From Mya arenaria (Eukaryota; Mollusca; Bivalvia; Myida; Myidae): a DNA stretch of 64,000 bases. A program made the position numbers and the translations under genes. Below are positions 28,909 to 41,090 of the stretch, piece after piece. The stretch's first letter is position 1, and each line of letters starts with the position of its first letter. The notes under the pieces are model-generated. The model saw only the letters and a program-made list of their open reading frames with translations. It was not told where the DNA came from and did not search any database. The stretch lies in contig NC_069124.1 in NCBI RefSeq assembly GCF_026914265.1, forward strand, positions 89,742,628-89,806,627, in the 5' to 3' direction.

Positions 28909-30592
28909 ATGGAGTCGGCTAGCGATCCTGATGAAACTGACCCGAAGCGCTTAATAAATGCAAGCATACTCCGTATCAAAAAAGAAATGATTAATGAAAG
29001 TAAAATGAACTCGAGCCTCGGCGACGATGACTACGACTACGACGAAGTATGCAACAACGAAGTCGAATCATCACAGCCCTCTATTCTGCCACAACGCTTC
29101 TACCAGAAACTAGATAATAACTTGTCTAATCTACCTAAAGAATCATATGTAGATGAATTAATGACGATTTGCAAACAAAACTTCAAACTATCAAAATAAA
29201 TGCCTATCGCGAGAGACTCGCTGAGAGGACCCGTGGAACTCCATGGTGTCCCGAAACAAGACTTGTTAACAGGAAAAATTCGTCCGCTGCAAGCAAAGAA
29301 AAAAAATGTGCTAACGATTGTCACGTTATTCAATCATTCATTGATGGCAAACGGTCACGTGAAATAAATGACGTTTTTACATGTCCATCGACAGTGACTC
29401 AGGAGGCCGAAGTAATCGAATGTGACACTGAAAATGACTTTATTAAACCAGATATTTATGCAGTTTTGTTCAGTATCCAGTCGAGTGTCGAAGACATAAC
29501 GCGCAAACAAACTGAAGATTCCGTCATAATTCAGCAGACGTACACAGACGTCTGCAATATAGCGATAGCATTCCGCCGGTTTCAAGGAACTTTAAACAGC
29601 ATTCTTGCCTCTCTGCATTCGGCCGGAAGTGCAATGGTAACTAAACTCCAAAGTGATATGGACAAGCTTGAGTCAGCAGTCACAACTATAAACAAGCGAT
29701 TCGTTGGCAAATCAAGGTAACGCATACAAACGTCAATATACCGAAAAAGGATCAGCCAATGATGTACAGCGAGGTCGTTAGTTCTCCATCTCCCGTGCGA
29801 ATTTCAAACGACTCAAATGCTAAAGCTCAAAACCATATGCAAACGCATATTACAGCTCCCAGCATGGAAACGATTTCTACCGAACAAATAAAAACGAATG
29901 CCGATAGCAATGCAAACCCAACCCATATCGCTCCAAAAGAGCATACCACCTTGCAATCTACTTCTTACGCTGCAACGGGAAATAACAGAAACACTGCCAA
30001 TTCTTGCTCAAAACAAAGCCTAAGGTCTGAAAATCGAAGCGAGGAAAGTAGAACAAACTTCACAAAACATCCTACACCGGAACCAAGCGATACAACTCCC
30101 CACCCGAACAATCGATTCATCGCCGTGAAACACCGCCAGACTAGATCATACTTCTTGGGGAATATTGACCCAGACGTCGTCGAACATGATATCCATGATT
30201 ACATGACAGATATGAAAGTTCGAGTGAAACGTCTTACACTATTTCGTGGACGTCATGGTTCATCCGCACGACTAAACATATATCCGGAAGACGAAGAAAC
30301 AGTTGAAGATAACTCATTTTGGCCCGAAAATGTAACGTGGCGTCGGTGGGTCAGCAAACAAGAGTGGGAGCGCGAACGGGAGGAGTCACGTCAGCGACGT
30401 CGTGACCACCTAAGGCACCAGCCATACCGGCATTACCACCGATATACGATGACTCCTACAACAAACGACAACACAGAGTCGAAGACACCAGCTCACATGA
30501 CAACGACAGGAACAGCCCATGGTACTCTGATAGAGACGACTACCACGATATTGATGAGTTGGACCCATCGAGGGACTAACAATTATATTTAG
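28909..30592 (+). pseudogene. LINE ORF1 (broken)
   Basis: Open stretches at 28909-29199, 29169-29720 and 29759-30592 belong to one ORF1 split by two frameshifts, near 29160 and between 29720 and 29759. The last stretch (277 codons) has an S/T/N-rich linker, then a nucleic-acid-binding-like segment and a strongly basic tail (EREREESRQRRRDHLRH). ORF1 proteins of this kind bind element RNA. The stop is followed within three bases by the ORF2 start. Confidence 0.75.
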
Positions 30593-30594
30593 TG

Positions 30595-33500
30595 ATGCAA
30601 AATACTGACAAGATCCAGTCTTACAAGCATCATTTTATAATGCCATACTCTTTTTGGACTCATTTTGTTATTGTTTTCATCGTACCTATGTCACTTAATA
30701 TTTTAGTATGGAATGTTAGAGGTATCATGTCATCAGCATACTCTCTCTCTAAGTTACTCGATGACAATACGATTGATATCGCCCTTCTTACTGAGCATAA
30801 TTTGTTACCTCACTCAGCCCATTTTTTGGATAGTGTTCATCCGAATTATACCTCATATTACACTATTGATGAATCGCTGGGACACTTTAATTTCTTAAAA
30901 TGTGGTAAGGGAGGGACAGCAATTATGATTAAGAACACTATTGGTTGTAAAATAAGTAAAATCACAGCCATAGATAATGATAGAATATCAGCGGTCGATT
31001 TATTTCTCACAAAAAGGTTCCGACGTATCTTTTCTGCATATACATGCCGTCTTGTAGCGACATTGAACTATTTAAGGAAACCCTTAAAGACGTCTGTGCT
31101 CTCTTAACTTCTACTCCCGGATCGGAAATGTAATATTGGCCGGGGATTTCAATGCGCAAATAAACTCTCAATTCGGCCCACAGTCATCCACCCCAAAATC
31201 CCGTATTTTTACAGAGTTTGTAGCTAAACACCAACTTACGTCGCTGAAAGAGCACATAGGAAATACCAACAAATATACTGTCCACCCGACGAAGTCGACA
31301 ATAGATCATGTCTTAGTCCATAACTCATCATTAGATATGTTTCACTCATTCTCGGTTATACCTGAAAGAGACATACTTACCTCAGATCATGCCCCAATAT
31401 TATTTTCTATAAACCTTGACCTAGGGAGAAATGCACAACCCACAGTGCATAGAACATATCGAACTACCAAACCCAACTAAGTAGCGAATTAAATAGCTTT
31501 GCAATGCTTTAAAACAGGCCGCCTCACAACTTCCTGTAAGTAAGTTTAACCGAAAAGCCAAACCGTATTGGACGGAAGAGGTCAAAGCGGCGCATGCGCA
31601 GGCCCGGCGCGCTCGGCATATATGGTTAGTTCAAGGCAGAACCCCCAGTACAATGTCAGACTCATTCATAAACTATAAACAAGCCAAACGCACTTTCAGG
31701 AGAATACAGCGGAATTGTCGCGAGTCCCATGAAAACCAATAATATGACGAACTTAATAGAACAGCTGAAGTAGACTATCGAATGTTATGGAAGTTGTTAA
31801 AACGAAACAGCAAACGATCTTTTGAGACTTGCTCTGAGTTGAAAATAGACGACACGAGTTATAAAGATGACAGAGTGACTGACGGATTTAAAAACCACTA
31901 TTCAAAAGTTTTTAGTCACCCAAACGAGCATGACATCCTATCAGAAGATGATTTGTTCGAACTTCAGTGTTATCTTACATGTAAAACAACTAACAACACC
32001 GTCACCCCAATTAGCTAAGATGAGGTTAACAAAATAATCAAATCCCTCGCGAAGAGAAAAAGCCCTGGTCTTGATGGTATAATGAATGAACATGTCATAT
32101 TTGGCGGACTTGCTGTTACAAAAGCGCTCACACTACTATTCAATTTAGATTGGAAAACCAGCGTTATCATCCCTGTATGTAAAGGTAAAGGAAAAGACAA
32201 ACGTGACCTTTCAAGCTACAGACCTATATCATTACTCCCTTGTTTTTGCAAAATTTTCGAAAAGGTTATGGCCGAACGGATCAACTCTCATGTGTCGTCA
32301 GCAAGTAACACCTTCCCAAGCCTACAACAAAACGGATTCCAAAAGGGTCTCAGTTGTGTGACCACATCCTTTAATCTCGAAGAAACAATTTTCTATGCTA
32401 TAGACAAAGGTAGCAACGCATATGTTGCATGTCTTGATCAGAAAGCCGCCTTGGACACAGTGAGGCACTCTGCATTAATCCTCAAATTAGGTCGACTTGG
32501 CCTTAAAGGTAAACTACTAAGGGCCATCAAGTCCTCTTATGAATCCCTAAATGCACCGTACGTGTTTGTCGAGACCTAATGTCAGATACCTTCGACGTAG
32601 TCCGCGGCGTGCGTCAAGGGGGAGTCTTGTCCAGTTTTTACTATCTCGTTTATCTCGATAGCCTATTACAAAACTTCGAGATAAGTAAGAATGACTCTCG
32701 GCTTATGTCTGTTAATTGCGGCAGCCCAACATTTGCCGACGACATCTCTCCCATCTCGTTATCTCCGTATAAGCTGCAATGCATGGTGGATATTGTGTAT
32801 AGTTACTGTAAACGTTGGCACGTTGATATCAATGTCGATAAATCTAACGTAGTCGTATTTACTCAAGCCCGCCGAGTCCCACAAGTATACATCACCTATG
32901 GGGACCAAGAAATAAAACAGGTTACATCAATAACGCACCTAGGCATTTCCCAAGAGGGCAGCCTTAAAATACGTACACGCATTTCAGAACGCTTACAGAA
33001 AGCTAGAAATGCTTTTTTTAATGGTGGGTCAGGGTGTCCACCATCTCGGTGTGAACCCCTTAGTATCCACAAGTCTTTACAAAAAAATTGTAATTCCCAT
33101 TGCTCTCTACGGCTCCGAACTCTGAAACTCAATGACTAACGTTGACACCTTAGCTATCAACCGTCTCCAACACTTCGTAGCCAAAAAGATACAAGGACTG
33201 CCTATCTGTACCAGATCGGATATGTCGGAATCTATTCTAGGATTAAATAAGTTATATACCTACGTCGAAAAAAGACAACTGATGTTCTTACACAAGTTGT
33301 TAATGCTTCCAAACAAATGTATAAGCAAACAAATTTTTGTGAGAAAATATATTTCTTACATTCTTGATAACAACTCAATCAAACGAGGATTTATACCAGA
33401 TATATGTAAGCTGCTGACCAAATACAACATGCAATTTGTGCTAAATAGCTACTTCTCCGTAGAAAGAGCCACCCCAGATAAACAAACTTGGAAACGCATG

Positions 33501-34053
33501 GTTAACAATGCTGTTATACTTAAATGCAAGTTATGCTGGGATATCCGTACTTCCAATGATTGCGATTTTATGTTATATCGTATTCTTCATCCATGTTTAC
33601 AACCTGCTATTATGTATACTATTTCAAGAAAAAGTAGTTTTCGTCACACAGCAAGGATTAGCAAAATTGTGGTGCAGACCGTCGATTTTACGAAACAGAC
33701 ATTGTGCTAAGTGTAACTTAACCTTTCAAGAAGAGCTTGTACATATACTAAGCGAGTGTTACCACACATTGGCAATTAGAGAAGACTTTACTACCCAAAT
33801 GAATACTATTTTGAATGGACATGACTATGAAAGCTTAAATAACTGAGAACAAATACAATGGACTCTGCTACTTCTCGGAGCACCTTTAGAACCTTTTATA
33901 GACACGGACAACAACGCTCTACTTCTGCAATGTTCATACAATTATACATTACGATGTATACGTGCATACTTTGACTACAGTTTGCTGAAGCGACATTTAA
34001 TAGCGCTTATCATAATAACCGTAGCTTGGTTGCTAATCAACTACCGATTATAA
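30595..34053 (+). pseudogene. LINE ORF2 endonuclease-reverse transcriptase (broken)
   Basis: Endonuclease motifs occur at 30691-31450 and reverse transcriptase motifs at about 32030-32900; the active-site FADD lies near 32730. The C-terminal cysteine/histidine motif is near 33710-33770. A final open stretch reads to a TAA at 34051-34053. Premature stops and frameshifts (for example near 31107, 31480, 32018, 32579, 33139 and 33846) make it a pseudogene. Confidence 0.85.
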
Positions 34054-34690
34054 CCATAATCATAATCACGTTTACCTCAACTTATCTACGTACACAGTTA
34101 AACCGAACAGTATAGAAACATGTTCCGTAAAAGCCTCTTGTTCTGTTTCGTTAGGGTGATTACACAGCAATACTTGCATACAATGCATGCATCGTTTTCT
34201 TATACATTCCTGTTATTACACTCATCACAGCTATGTTTATAATCTCTAATTAAATCGCTAGCTCAAATAACAATGTGGACCCGTTATAAGATGAAAAAAT
34301 AGAATACAAAACCTAAAAACAAAAGCATCCAATGTACATATGTGTAACTAAATGTATACATATTATATATAATTATGTTAGATACGTTTTCCTTGTTTAT
34401 TGTGTTAACTTGTTCTATATTGCTCAATGTTAGAGCACATTACACGTTATATATAGCTTTATTAGCTATAATCTATTAAAAGTAACTTGATTGTCATTTT
34501 GTACAAACAAAGTTAGAAGCTGAAATATCTGTTCTCCTAGCTGAAATGTCGGCTGACATTAATGATTTGTATATAAACTGAGTGTTCCAGAGCAGAGAAG
34601 AGTTGAAATGCTGTTTTAAGAAGTATTCTATTAAAAATATTTATCTTGGACTTGGAGTTTGATGTTGCGTATTTAAGATCACCCCGTTAC

Positions 34691-34736
34691 ATGATGTTTC
34701 CATTTTATTAGATAGTTCCGTGTTGTTTGGGTCATT
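34691..34736 (-). pseudogene. Truncated relic of PMF1 exon 1
   Basis: Complementary to the 5' end of PMF1 exon 1, from just after the start codon through about codon 17, with small changes (an extra base near the second codon). The rest of PMF1 is absent. It marks where the duplication break fell, inside the PMF1 coding sequence. Confidence 0.82.
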
Positions 34737-35115
34737 GTCGGCCACCGTCTCCTAGTGGTTAAGGCAGCCGCCTACGGAGCGGGAGGTCGTGGGTTCGATC
34801 CCTGGCCGCGTCATACCGAAATACGTTAAAAGTTGGTACAAGTAGCTCCCTTGCCTGGCACACGGCATTTAAAGGGCAGTGTTTGGAAAAATGGTGTACT
34901 CAGTACTGGTTTAACCCAGGAATGTTGTACCCCGTGTATCGGTGCTTTACACAGAGCACGTAAAAGAATCAAGGGGTCTCTTCGAAAAAGAGCTAGGGTA
35001 TCGCACCGGATTTCTTTGTATCCCACCACTGTCTCTTCCGCGTGCCGTCCCTTCGGCAAAAACAAAAGACCCCGTTGGAAATAGGTGCTTGCACTTTCAC
35101 GGGTTATCCTTGACC
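34736..35115 (+). mobile_element. tRNA-derived SINE
   Basis: Starts with a tRNA-like head: A-box TAGTGGTTAAGGC near 34754 and B-box GGTTCGATCC at 34792-34801, without a pairing acceptor stem. A body of about 300 bp follows, containing CAAGGGGTCTCTTCGAAAAA and a G/C-rich tail. It replaces about 100 bp that copy 1 retains (20935-21032), so its arrival came with a deletion or it filled one. Confidence 0.75.
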
Positions 35116-37974
35116 TGGTGAGACCCGTACATTAATGTATCAAGGAAGGTCAATAATTAGCACCGGTCTATTATCATGAATACTTTGATTATTTGAAAGG
35201 AACAAATGATCATTCACTTCGATAAAGGTACGTGTATTGTTGCTTATGCAAATGTTATATTTTAGAACACGATTGCTTTTCAAGAATGTTGTTTGTACTG
35301 CAATAAAAATGGCTGATAATTTTCAAAGCAGTTCTCATCTAAATTCCATGACATGAGATTTTGACGGGGGATGAGGTACGGTGATGGTACCAGGGATAAT
35401 GCATTCAAAATATTAAACACAATATATATATATCACGAACTGAGGACAGGACGGCGCTTGTGAGCCCGAGGGTTGTTCACTCCTTGAATTACATTGCCAA
35501 GCAGCTACACCTTTAAAACTCATTTAATATTATGACGCCAAATCCACAGGCGTCTGGCTCATTGTTTGTGTCTAAAATGTTGATTTATATCATTTTGGGT
35601 ACATATGATGAGGTAAACAACACATCTGAAGATATTTTATGCCTTTTATATACAAGAAAGATACAAGGTATGTAACTCAAACTTACCGGATCTCTCACAG
35701 TAGAGTCCAGTTGTCCAAATTTCATAATCAGTATAGAAAAAAATCCATTTTTAACTAGGTGCCACGAACAGCGGAATCGATTCCCTTTAAAATGGTATGT
35801 GTTATGTTGGTATAACTGTATAGTCTTTAGACGAACTAACCAAAATCAATGTCCCATTCTCGTCTTATTCGGTAGTCGGAAACTGCTATCATGTGAGCGC
35901 TTGCCAGTCAGGAAAATGTCCGCTTCATACGAAATTTTAAAGTGAACTTAAATTTGAAGACTGTTTTGGTTGTTCATCAAATCATACGTTTGTTTTTTTC
36001 TGGTATTTCGGAATGGAATGGTATCACCTACACACAGAAGCATAACATCAATAAAATGTCTCTGTGTTCTACTGTTTACACGTGCTGTTTCCAGATAGGA
36101 ATGTACTTTTTTGGCCTAATCCACATAAACTCAAATATTTGATGAGCTAGTTCAATCTAATTGATTTTAATTGCAGAGCCATTCAATTCAGTCGATTTGG
36201 GCATATCTTCAATTGGATTGAAGAGCTCTCCAAATGATATAGACGGATATCCGCTCTAAATCAACTAGGTGCGTAGATTACTACCATTGGAACTCTCTTA
36301 AATTGAATTGAAGACCTCTCTAATTTTTTGAAGAGCTTTTCAAGCATTTGAGTTTATGTTGATTTGGGTTTCATAATTTAAAAGTAGGCTGACCAAGTTC
36401 TGGATTGAGAATGCAATCATTGAAAGGAATAATATAACTTGGATATCTTGGGCCACTGGCGTAGAAACGGATGGAACTTTGTATTGTTAGAAATGCCCAG
36501 AATAACATGAATGCTATATGGAATAATAGTAAGTCATTTAAAGTATATTTTATTTAAATAACTCAGTTTATAAATTTCTTTTCGATGCCTAATTAGTACA
36601 TTTTCAATACTATTCACTAGAACAGATGAATCATACTGAACCACTGAAGCTGTTGAACATTGAAAAAATGCATGATTGGCTTTTTCTGTAAGATCTATTT
36701 TACAGGTGAAGGCCTCTTTAACTTTCAAGAATGAAGATACCGGGCGCAGTTGCCGTAGTAACAGGCGGTTCTCGTGGGTTTGGTCGAGCATTCTCTGTTG
36801 AGTTGCTGAAACGAGGCGCTAGGGTGAGACTTTTAAAAATAACTTGTAATTTCGTACAAGCGTATAGTATAGCGTACTTCAGTATCGCTCCATTTGTACT
36901 GAGTATAGTTCGTGTGATGTTGCACCTATAGCATAATTATGCGCCCAAACAAGCACTGAATGGACCATTTTTTCAAAAAACTTTCAACGGCATCGTTGGT
37001 AACATTGTCTCAAATCTTGTTAGGAAATCTGCGGAGCATAAGTGTATCCGTGAAACTCCCAGAGCAATATTTGAATGTTAACGACGACACCATTTATAAC
37101 GTTGGTAACAATTATTAGGATTGTTCTGAACAATCGGCCCATTAAACAATGGAACGTTTAATAGTTTTCAAGCGATAGTTACGCAAAATCCGCTATGATA
37201 ATGAAGATCCTGTAGCACTGCTGTCAGAACTAAAAGCGAGCCCCGTTACAAGACCTCTTTTCAATTGTTATTGTCCTGCACTGATAATATCTGCTGTCCC
37301 CAGGTGTGTGTTGCGGACATCAATGAGACGGAGGGCCGTCAGGCGGAGGCGGCACTGCAGCGACAATACGGGGCGGACAAGGCGCTCTTTGTTAAATGTG
37401 ACGTTAGCAAGGAAAACGACATGAAAGGTGAACGTTTTTAACTCGTTGTATGAGTTGATGCAGTAGTTCAATGTAATCTACAAACTTTAAACTGTTTCTG
37501 GAGGTCCCCATATCCCGTTCCGTGTTTTACATCATCAAATGCAATGTGTGAAAGCATTTGCAATCGCAAAATGATACGTGAAAGGGTGAAATAATGGTCA
37601 TTATGCCGTTCCATTTTGTTTGGGTGCATTCTCAATTATTTTGCCTTCCAAAATCTTTCTCATGTGTAGAGTTTCTGGAAGGGCAAACAATGCATACAGA
37701 TCATGATTTCTTACCAATTGACTAACCATCTCTTTGCGTCGGTTATACAAATATCACTGCAGATCTGTGACGAGTGGCGGTGGAACGATTCACAACGGTG
37801 GACCTGATGGTGAACAAGTCGGCATCATGAACGAAATCCTCGTGGAGGAGACTGTGCAGATCAACCTTGTGAGATACTCGCAGCCTTAACCAACGCTTCC
37901 TTTTCTTTTACTAAAGTTATCCACAAACTATGCTCAACCGTCGCGAGCAATATGCTCTAGTACATGAAATGCTA

Positions 37975-38065
37975 TGTGCATATGGCGAGGATCGAACACA
38001 CGACCTCTCGCTCTGTGCGGACACAACAGGGTCGTTATAACAACAAGCGAAATTTCGAGAACATC
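37975..38065 (-). repeat. tRNA-derived SINE head, copy in pseudogene intron 3
   Basis: Orthologous position and sequence to 25555-25645, inherited through the segmental duplication. Confidence 0.45.
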
Positions 38066-38697
38066 CAAGTGCGGCTATATGCATATCAAATATGCAGTTA
38101 CACATGCACTTGCTCTTGATTTATTGACAAACATAAACTCAGACTAGACATATGAAATGGAAAATAATACTGCAGAAGTTATATAATGCGAGAGTCCTAT
38201 TGGTGTTTTTCTTTTGGTGTCAGATGGGAGCCATGCGGGGCTCGATGATGGCGTTCGAACACATGCGGAAGGACCGGGGAGGGAAGGGCGGAGTCATCAT
38301 CAACGTCGCTTCCACCGGAGGTATGCCGCTTCGCCTGTGGGCGGGTTACAGGCGGTTTAGATATACAGTCCTGATTTGGTAGTTTAACGCATATGAATTA
38401 TTTTGGCGACACCCTAGTATTTGTAATAATGATCCTTTGTAGGTGAAAAGGCAACAGATATAATTTGATATTTCAAGCATAACTAATCAAAACATTTCAA
38501 CACACGAGTTTTGAGTGTTATTATAACTTGTTTCAGTGTTGTTCCCCGTGTTCTTCATACCCACGTATGCGGCCTCCAAGTACGCCCTCGTCGGATTTAC
38601 CCGCAGCTGGGCCGTGAGTTATCGTTCCATTATACAAAAAACGTACATAAATATACACATATGCAATATGTACGCCATAGTTGAAACACTATTATAA

Positions 38698-39526
38698 CAA
38701 GAGATGTTTGTCAAACATTATGCCCCCCCGAGCGCCATGTTGTCAGGATTATTTAGTGGACCTATCGTCATCAAACTTGACAATAAGATTGGGCCTGACC
38801 AGTAGATGACCCCTATTGATTTTAGGGCCCATCGGGTCAAAGTCCAAGGTCACAGTGCCCTTTAACGCGAAAAGGTTGACAAAGCTTCGTCGAGTGATAA
38901 CTCAACAATGCCAGTATATGACCCCTATTGATTTTAGGGGTCATCTTGTCAAAGGTCAAGGTGATAACTTATCAATGCTTGCACCCAGGTCAAACTTGAC
39001 TTGGAGGTTCGGCCTGACCAGAGATGACCCCTTTTGATTTAAGGGGTCATTTGGTCAAAGGTCAAGGTCACGGTGACCTTGAATACAAAAATCCTGTCTG
39101 TGTGATAACTCGACATTGCCTGTGCCCATGACCCTCAAACTTGACATTAAGGTGGTGGGTGAGCAGTAGTTGATCCCTATAGATTTTGAGGTCATAGAGA
39201 AACTGGTCAAGGTCACAGCTCATATAGGTCAATATAATTTATGTCATATTTACTTATTCTCTGCTGCTAAGAGAATACATGTTTATCTGGAAATATCGGC
39301 CATCATCTGAACATGATTAAAAACTGTGCCCACTATCCTCACACTTTGAATGGCGTTAATCTTAAAACTGTCTCAAAGGCATCCAATGCCAATGACAAAT
39401 TAGCTGTCATTTCGGTCCATGCATATTTCATTCAATTGTCCAAAATTCCTGACAACCTGGCGCGCAGGGGGGGGGGGGGGGGGGGGGGGGGGGTCGGGGG
39501 GCATAATGTTTGACAAACATCTCTTG
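38698..39526. mobile_element. 829-bp element with 30-bp inverted ends and tandem core
   Basis: The left end ACAAGAGATGTTTGTCAAAC is repeated inverted at the right end (GTTTGACAAACATCTCTTGT). Pairing extends through CATTATGCCCCCC. The core has about four modules on GACCCCTATTGATTTTAGGG followed by GTCAAAGGTCAAGGTCAC. A 27-G tract lies at 39467-39493. The functional gene lacks this element in intron 5. The modules resemble those at 46262-47190. Confidence 0.85.
39065..39079. promoter_or_regulatory. Perfect AGGTCAnnnTGACCT palindrome in a repeat module
   Basis: AGGTCACGGTGACCT matches the consensus nuclear receptor palindrome with a 3-bp spacer, and it is directly preceded by AAAGGTCA, forming a direct repeat. 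It lies inside a mobile element. Whether any receptor binds it is unknown. Confidence 0.4.
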
Positions 39527-39853
39527 TATAATTAAAATTTTGCCCTGTTAAAACCACCTCAATATCGTGTTTTGTTTGTAGTCGAACCCGTGCCAGGCGA
39601 GGTTTGGTTGTGAGCTGGGCGGTCCTGTGCCACGCCTTCTCCGACACGAGCATGCTGTCTTTGGCCCTAGACGGCCCCGACCCGCCCCTCGTCGCCTACC
39701 AAGAGAACAAGGAGCAGGTTGTCGCAACAGTCAAGAAAATAGGCGTCAACAGGTACTCGGCGTTACATGTTCATGCAGTGATTAGTTAGACGGGTAAAAA
39801 ACATACCGTAGATTGCGAAAACAACAGTCATTTTATATTCATATATATTTAAA

Positions 39854-40199
39854 GTTACTCTCTTATTCAAAATCAATACATAAACATGTGTAACAAGAAT
39901 TATTTTTGGATCATAAACCTTTAACTTCTTACTAAATAGTGCATTTATGGAAAATATTAAATACTAATAACAAGATTGTAACCGAGTATTTAATAGCAGA
40001 AAACGCACAAATATTAAATGATTGGTGAATGCTTAAAGATTAACTGTTATCTTCTATAGTCTCATAATGTAGAAAATCCGTGTAAAAATCGGAATCCTAC
40101 ATAAGAATCATTGTTTTACGACATTTATTCATCTTTTTTGTAATATTAAAACAATATTATGAATTGTCATAAATCTTATTTGAGAGTAAGGGTGCATCA
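39854..40199. mobile_element. Copy 2-specific AT-rich insertion of about 345 bp
   Basis: Absent from the same intron of the functional gene, where the two flanks join near 26731. TTACTCTC near the left end and GAGAGTAA near the right end are inverted. TTTAAA/ATTAAA at the borders may be a target duplication. Confidence 0.6.
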
Positions 40200-40651
40200 T
40201 TAAATAAAACTGTTTTCAATCCAATCTGATGAAAAAAAAACCCTACAGGAACACGTTTGAACTCGTTGGATCTTGTTCACAAACTTTTCCATTTTGTCTA
40301 CAGCTTGGATGACGTGTCCCGTGCGTTCGCTGAGCTGGTAGAGAAAGACGATAACAACGGTGCCGTCGTCATAGTCGAGAAGAACATGGGCGGAGCCGTC
40401 TAACGCTTCGTTAAAAATCCAAACCGTCTCTGACACCCCCGCGTAGTCTACTTAAAAGTCGACGTTTTACCCAACCCTATCTAACGTACTTCGACCTGAA
40501 TTCCGTCTCAAAGAACTTACATGCCTAGACCGACGTCAACCAAACATCTTCGCACACTGAACTTATTAAATGACAATTATGTGCCATAATATTACTAGAT
40601 CTTATTTATCGGCTTGGCTTTATTTGGATCTTGCTTTCATCTACCGTTTGG

Positions 40652-40746
40652 TACGGAGTGCCGTTAGGGTCATTGCCTGTGAATGTGTTGATCTGAAACG
40701 CGATACTCGATCACGAAACAGACGGTGGCCCTAACAGCATTCCGTA
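40652..40746. mobile_element. 95-bp MITE in pseudogene 3' flank
   Basis: Ends TACGGAGTGCCGTTAGGG and CCCTAACAGCATTCCGTA are inverted copies with two mismatches. The interval is missing from the 3' flank of the functional gene. Confidence 0.7.
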
Positions 40747-41090
40747 GAATATGTTGCGTTGACAATACTTCAAAATTACATTCGTGTTTGTCGACATACG
40801 TTTTGACTCTAACAAGAGAACCAACATTACCGATGTTATTGTGTCTGTGCATAATATAATTATAATATATTCATGTTCAATTGTTGACGGGTTTGTACAA
40901 ATTCAAATTCAGTAGGAATATACTATATGCATGTTTGTTAAGACTTTTATTTTTAAAATAAATAAATTGTATACTGTTTGCTTGTGACAATGCTCCATTG
41001 ATGTCTTCCGAGTAATGCATCGGCCCTCTAAAACGAAAACCCAGGTTGAAATGAAGGGAATATGAAACCTTGATTCGTAATCATATTGAT

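Larger units (their letters stand above)
28730..34680 (+). mobile_element. Near full-length, broken non-LTR retrotransposon (LINE)
   Basis: Order: ORF1 region 28909-30592, ORF2 region 30595-34053, then about 0.6 kb of 3' UTR. ORF1 carries an acidic start, a coiled-coil-like middle and a basic, RRM-like end (SYFLGNIDPDVVEHDIHDY, FWPENVTWRRW). ORF2 has an endonuclease domain (LNILVWNVRG, AGDFNAQ, TIDHVL, SDHAP), reverse transcriptase (SYRPISLLPCFCKIFEKV, GVRQGGVLS, FADD) and a C-terminal C-x2-C...H-x4-C motif (CAKCNLTFQEELVHILSEC). The copy is interrupted by roughly two breaks in ORF1 and at least six in ORF2, so it cannot be active. The clade is not certain; no RNase H domain was seen. Outer borders are approximate. 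Confidence 0.9.
36731..40433 (+). pseudogene. 15-PGDH-like dehydrogenase pseudogene
   Basis: Unprocessed copy of the gene at 23459. All seven exon positions and splice sites remain: 36731-36823, 37304-37427, 37763-37868, 38224-38320, 38537-38613, 39582-39752 and 40304-40433. Defects: TGA in place of Trp75 at 37768-37770; one base lost in exon 3 within the NNAG motif; one extra base in exon 6; and TAA at 40401-40403 in place of the Tyr codon near the C-terminus. The cofactor loop reads TGGSRGFG. The YAASK codons survive but lie beyond the first stop. Exons 1 and 2 are still open, so a short N-terminal product is conceivable, but no function is expected. Confidence 0.93.
34691..41090. repeat. 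Segmental duplication, copy 2
   Basis: Aligns with 20882-27530. It begins with a truncated, mutated piece of PMF1 exon 1 (34691-34736) and ends near 41090. Copy-specific insertions are a SINE at about 34736-35115, an 829-bp element at 38698-39526, about 345 bp at 39854-40199 and 95 bp at 40652-40746. Copy 2 also lacks about 190 bp of intron 1 and about 110 bp of intron 5 relative to copy 1. Confidence 0.9.

Noticed and set aside
28730-34680. LTR retrotransposon or endogenous virus
   Set aside because: Endonuclease plus reverse transcriptase order, no long terminal repeats, no protease, integrase or gag; it is a LINE.
34739-34811. Functional tRNA gene
   Set aside because: A- and B-boxes are present but the acceptor stem does not pair and it continues into a SINE body.
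36731-40433. Second functional dehydrogenase gene
   Set aside because: Two in-frame stops and two frameshifts relative to the intact copy.
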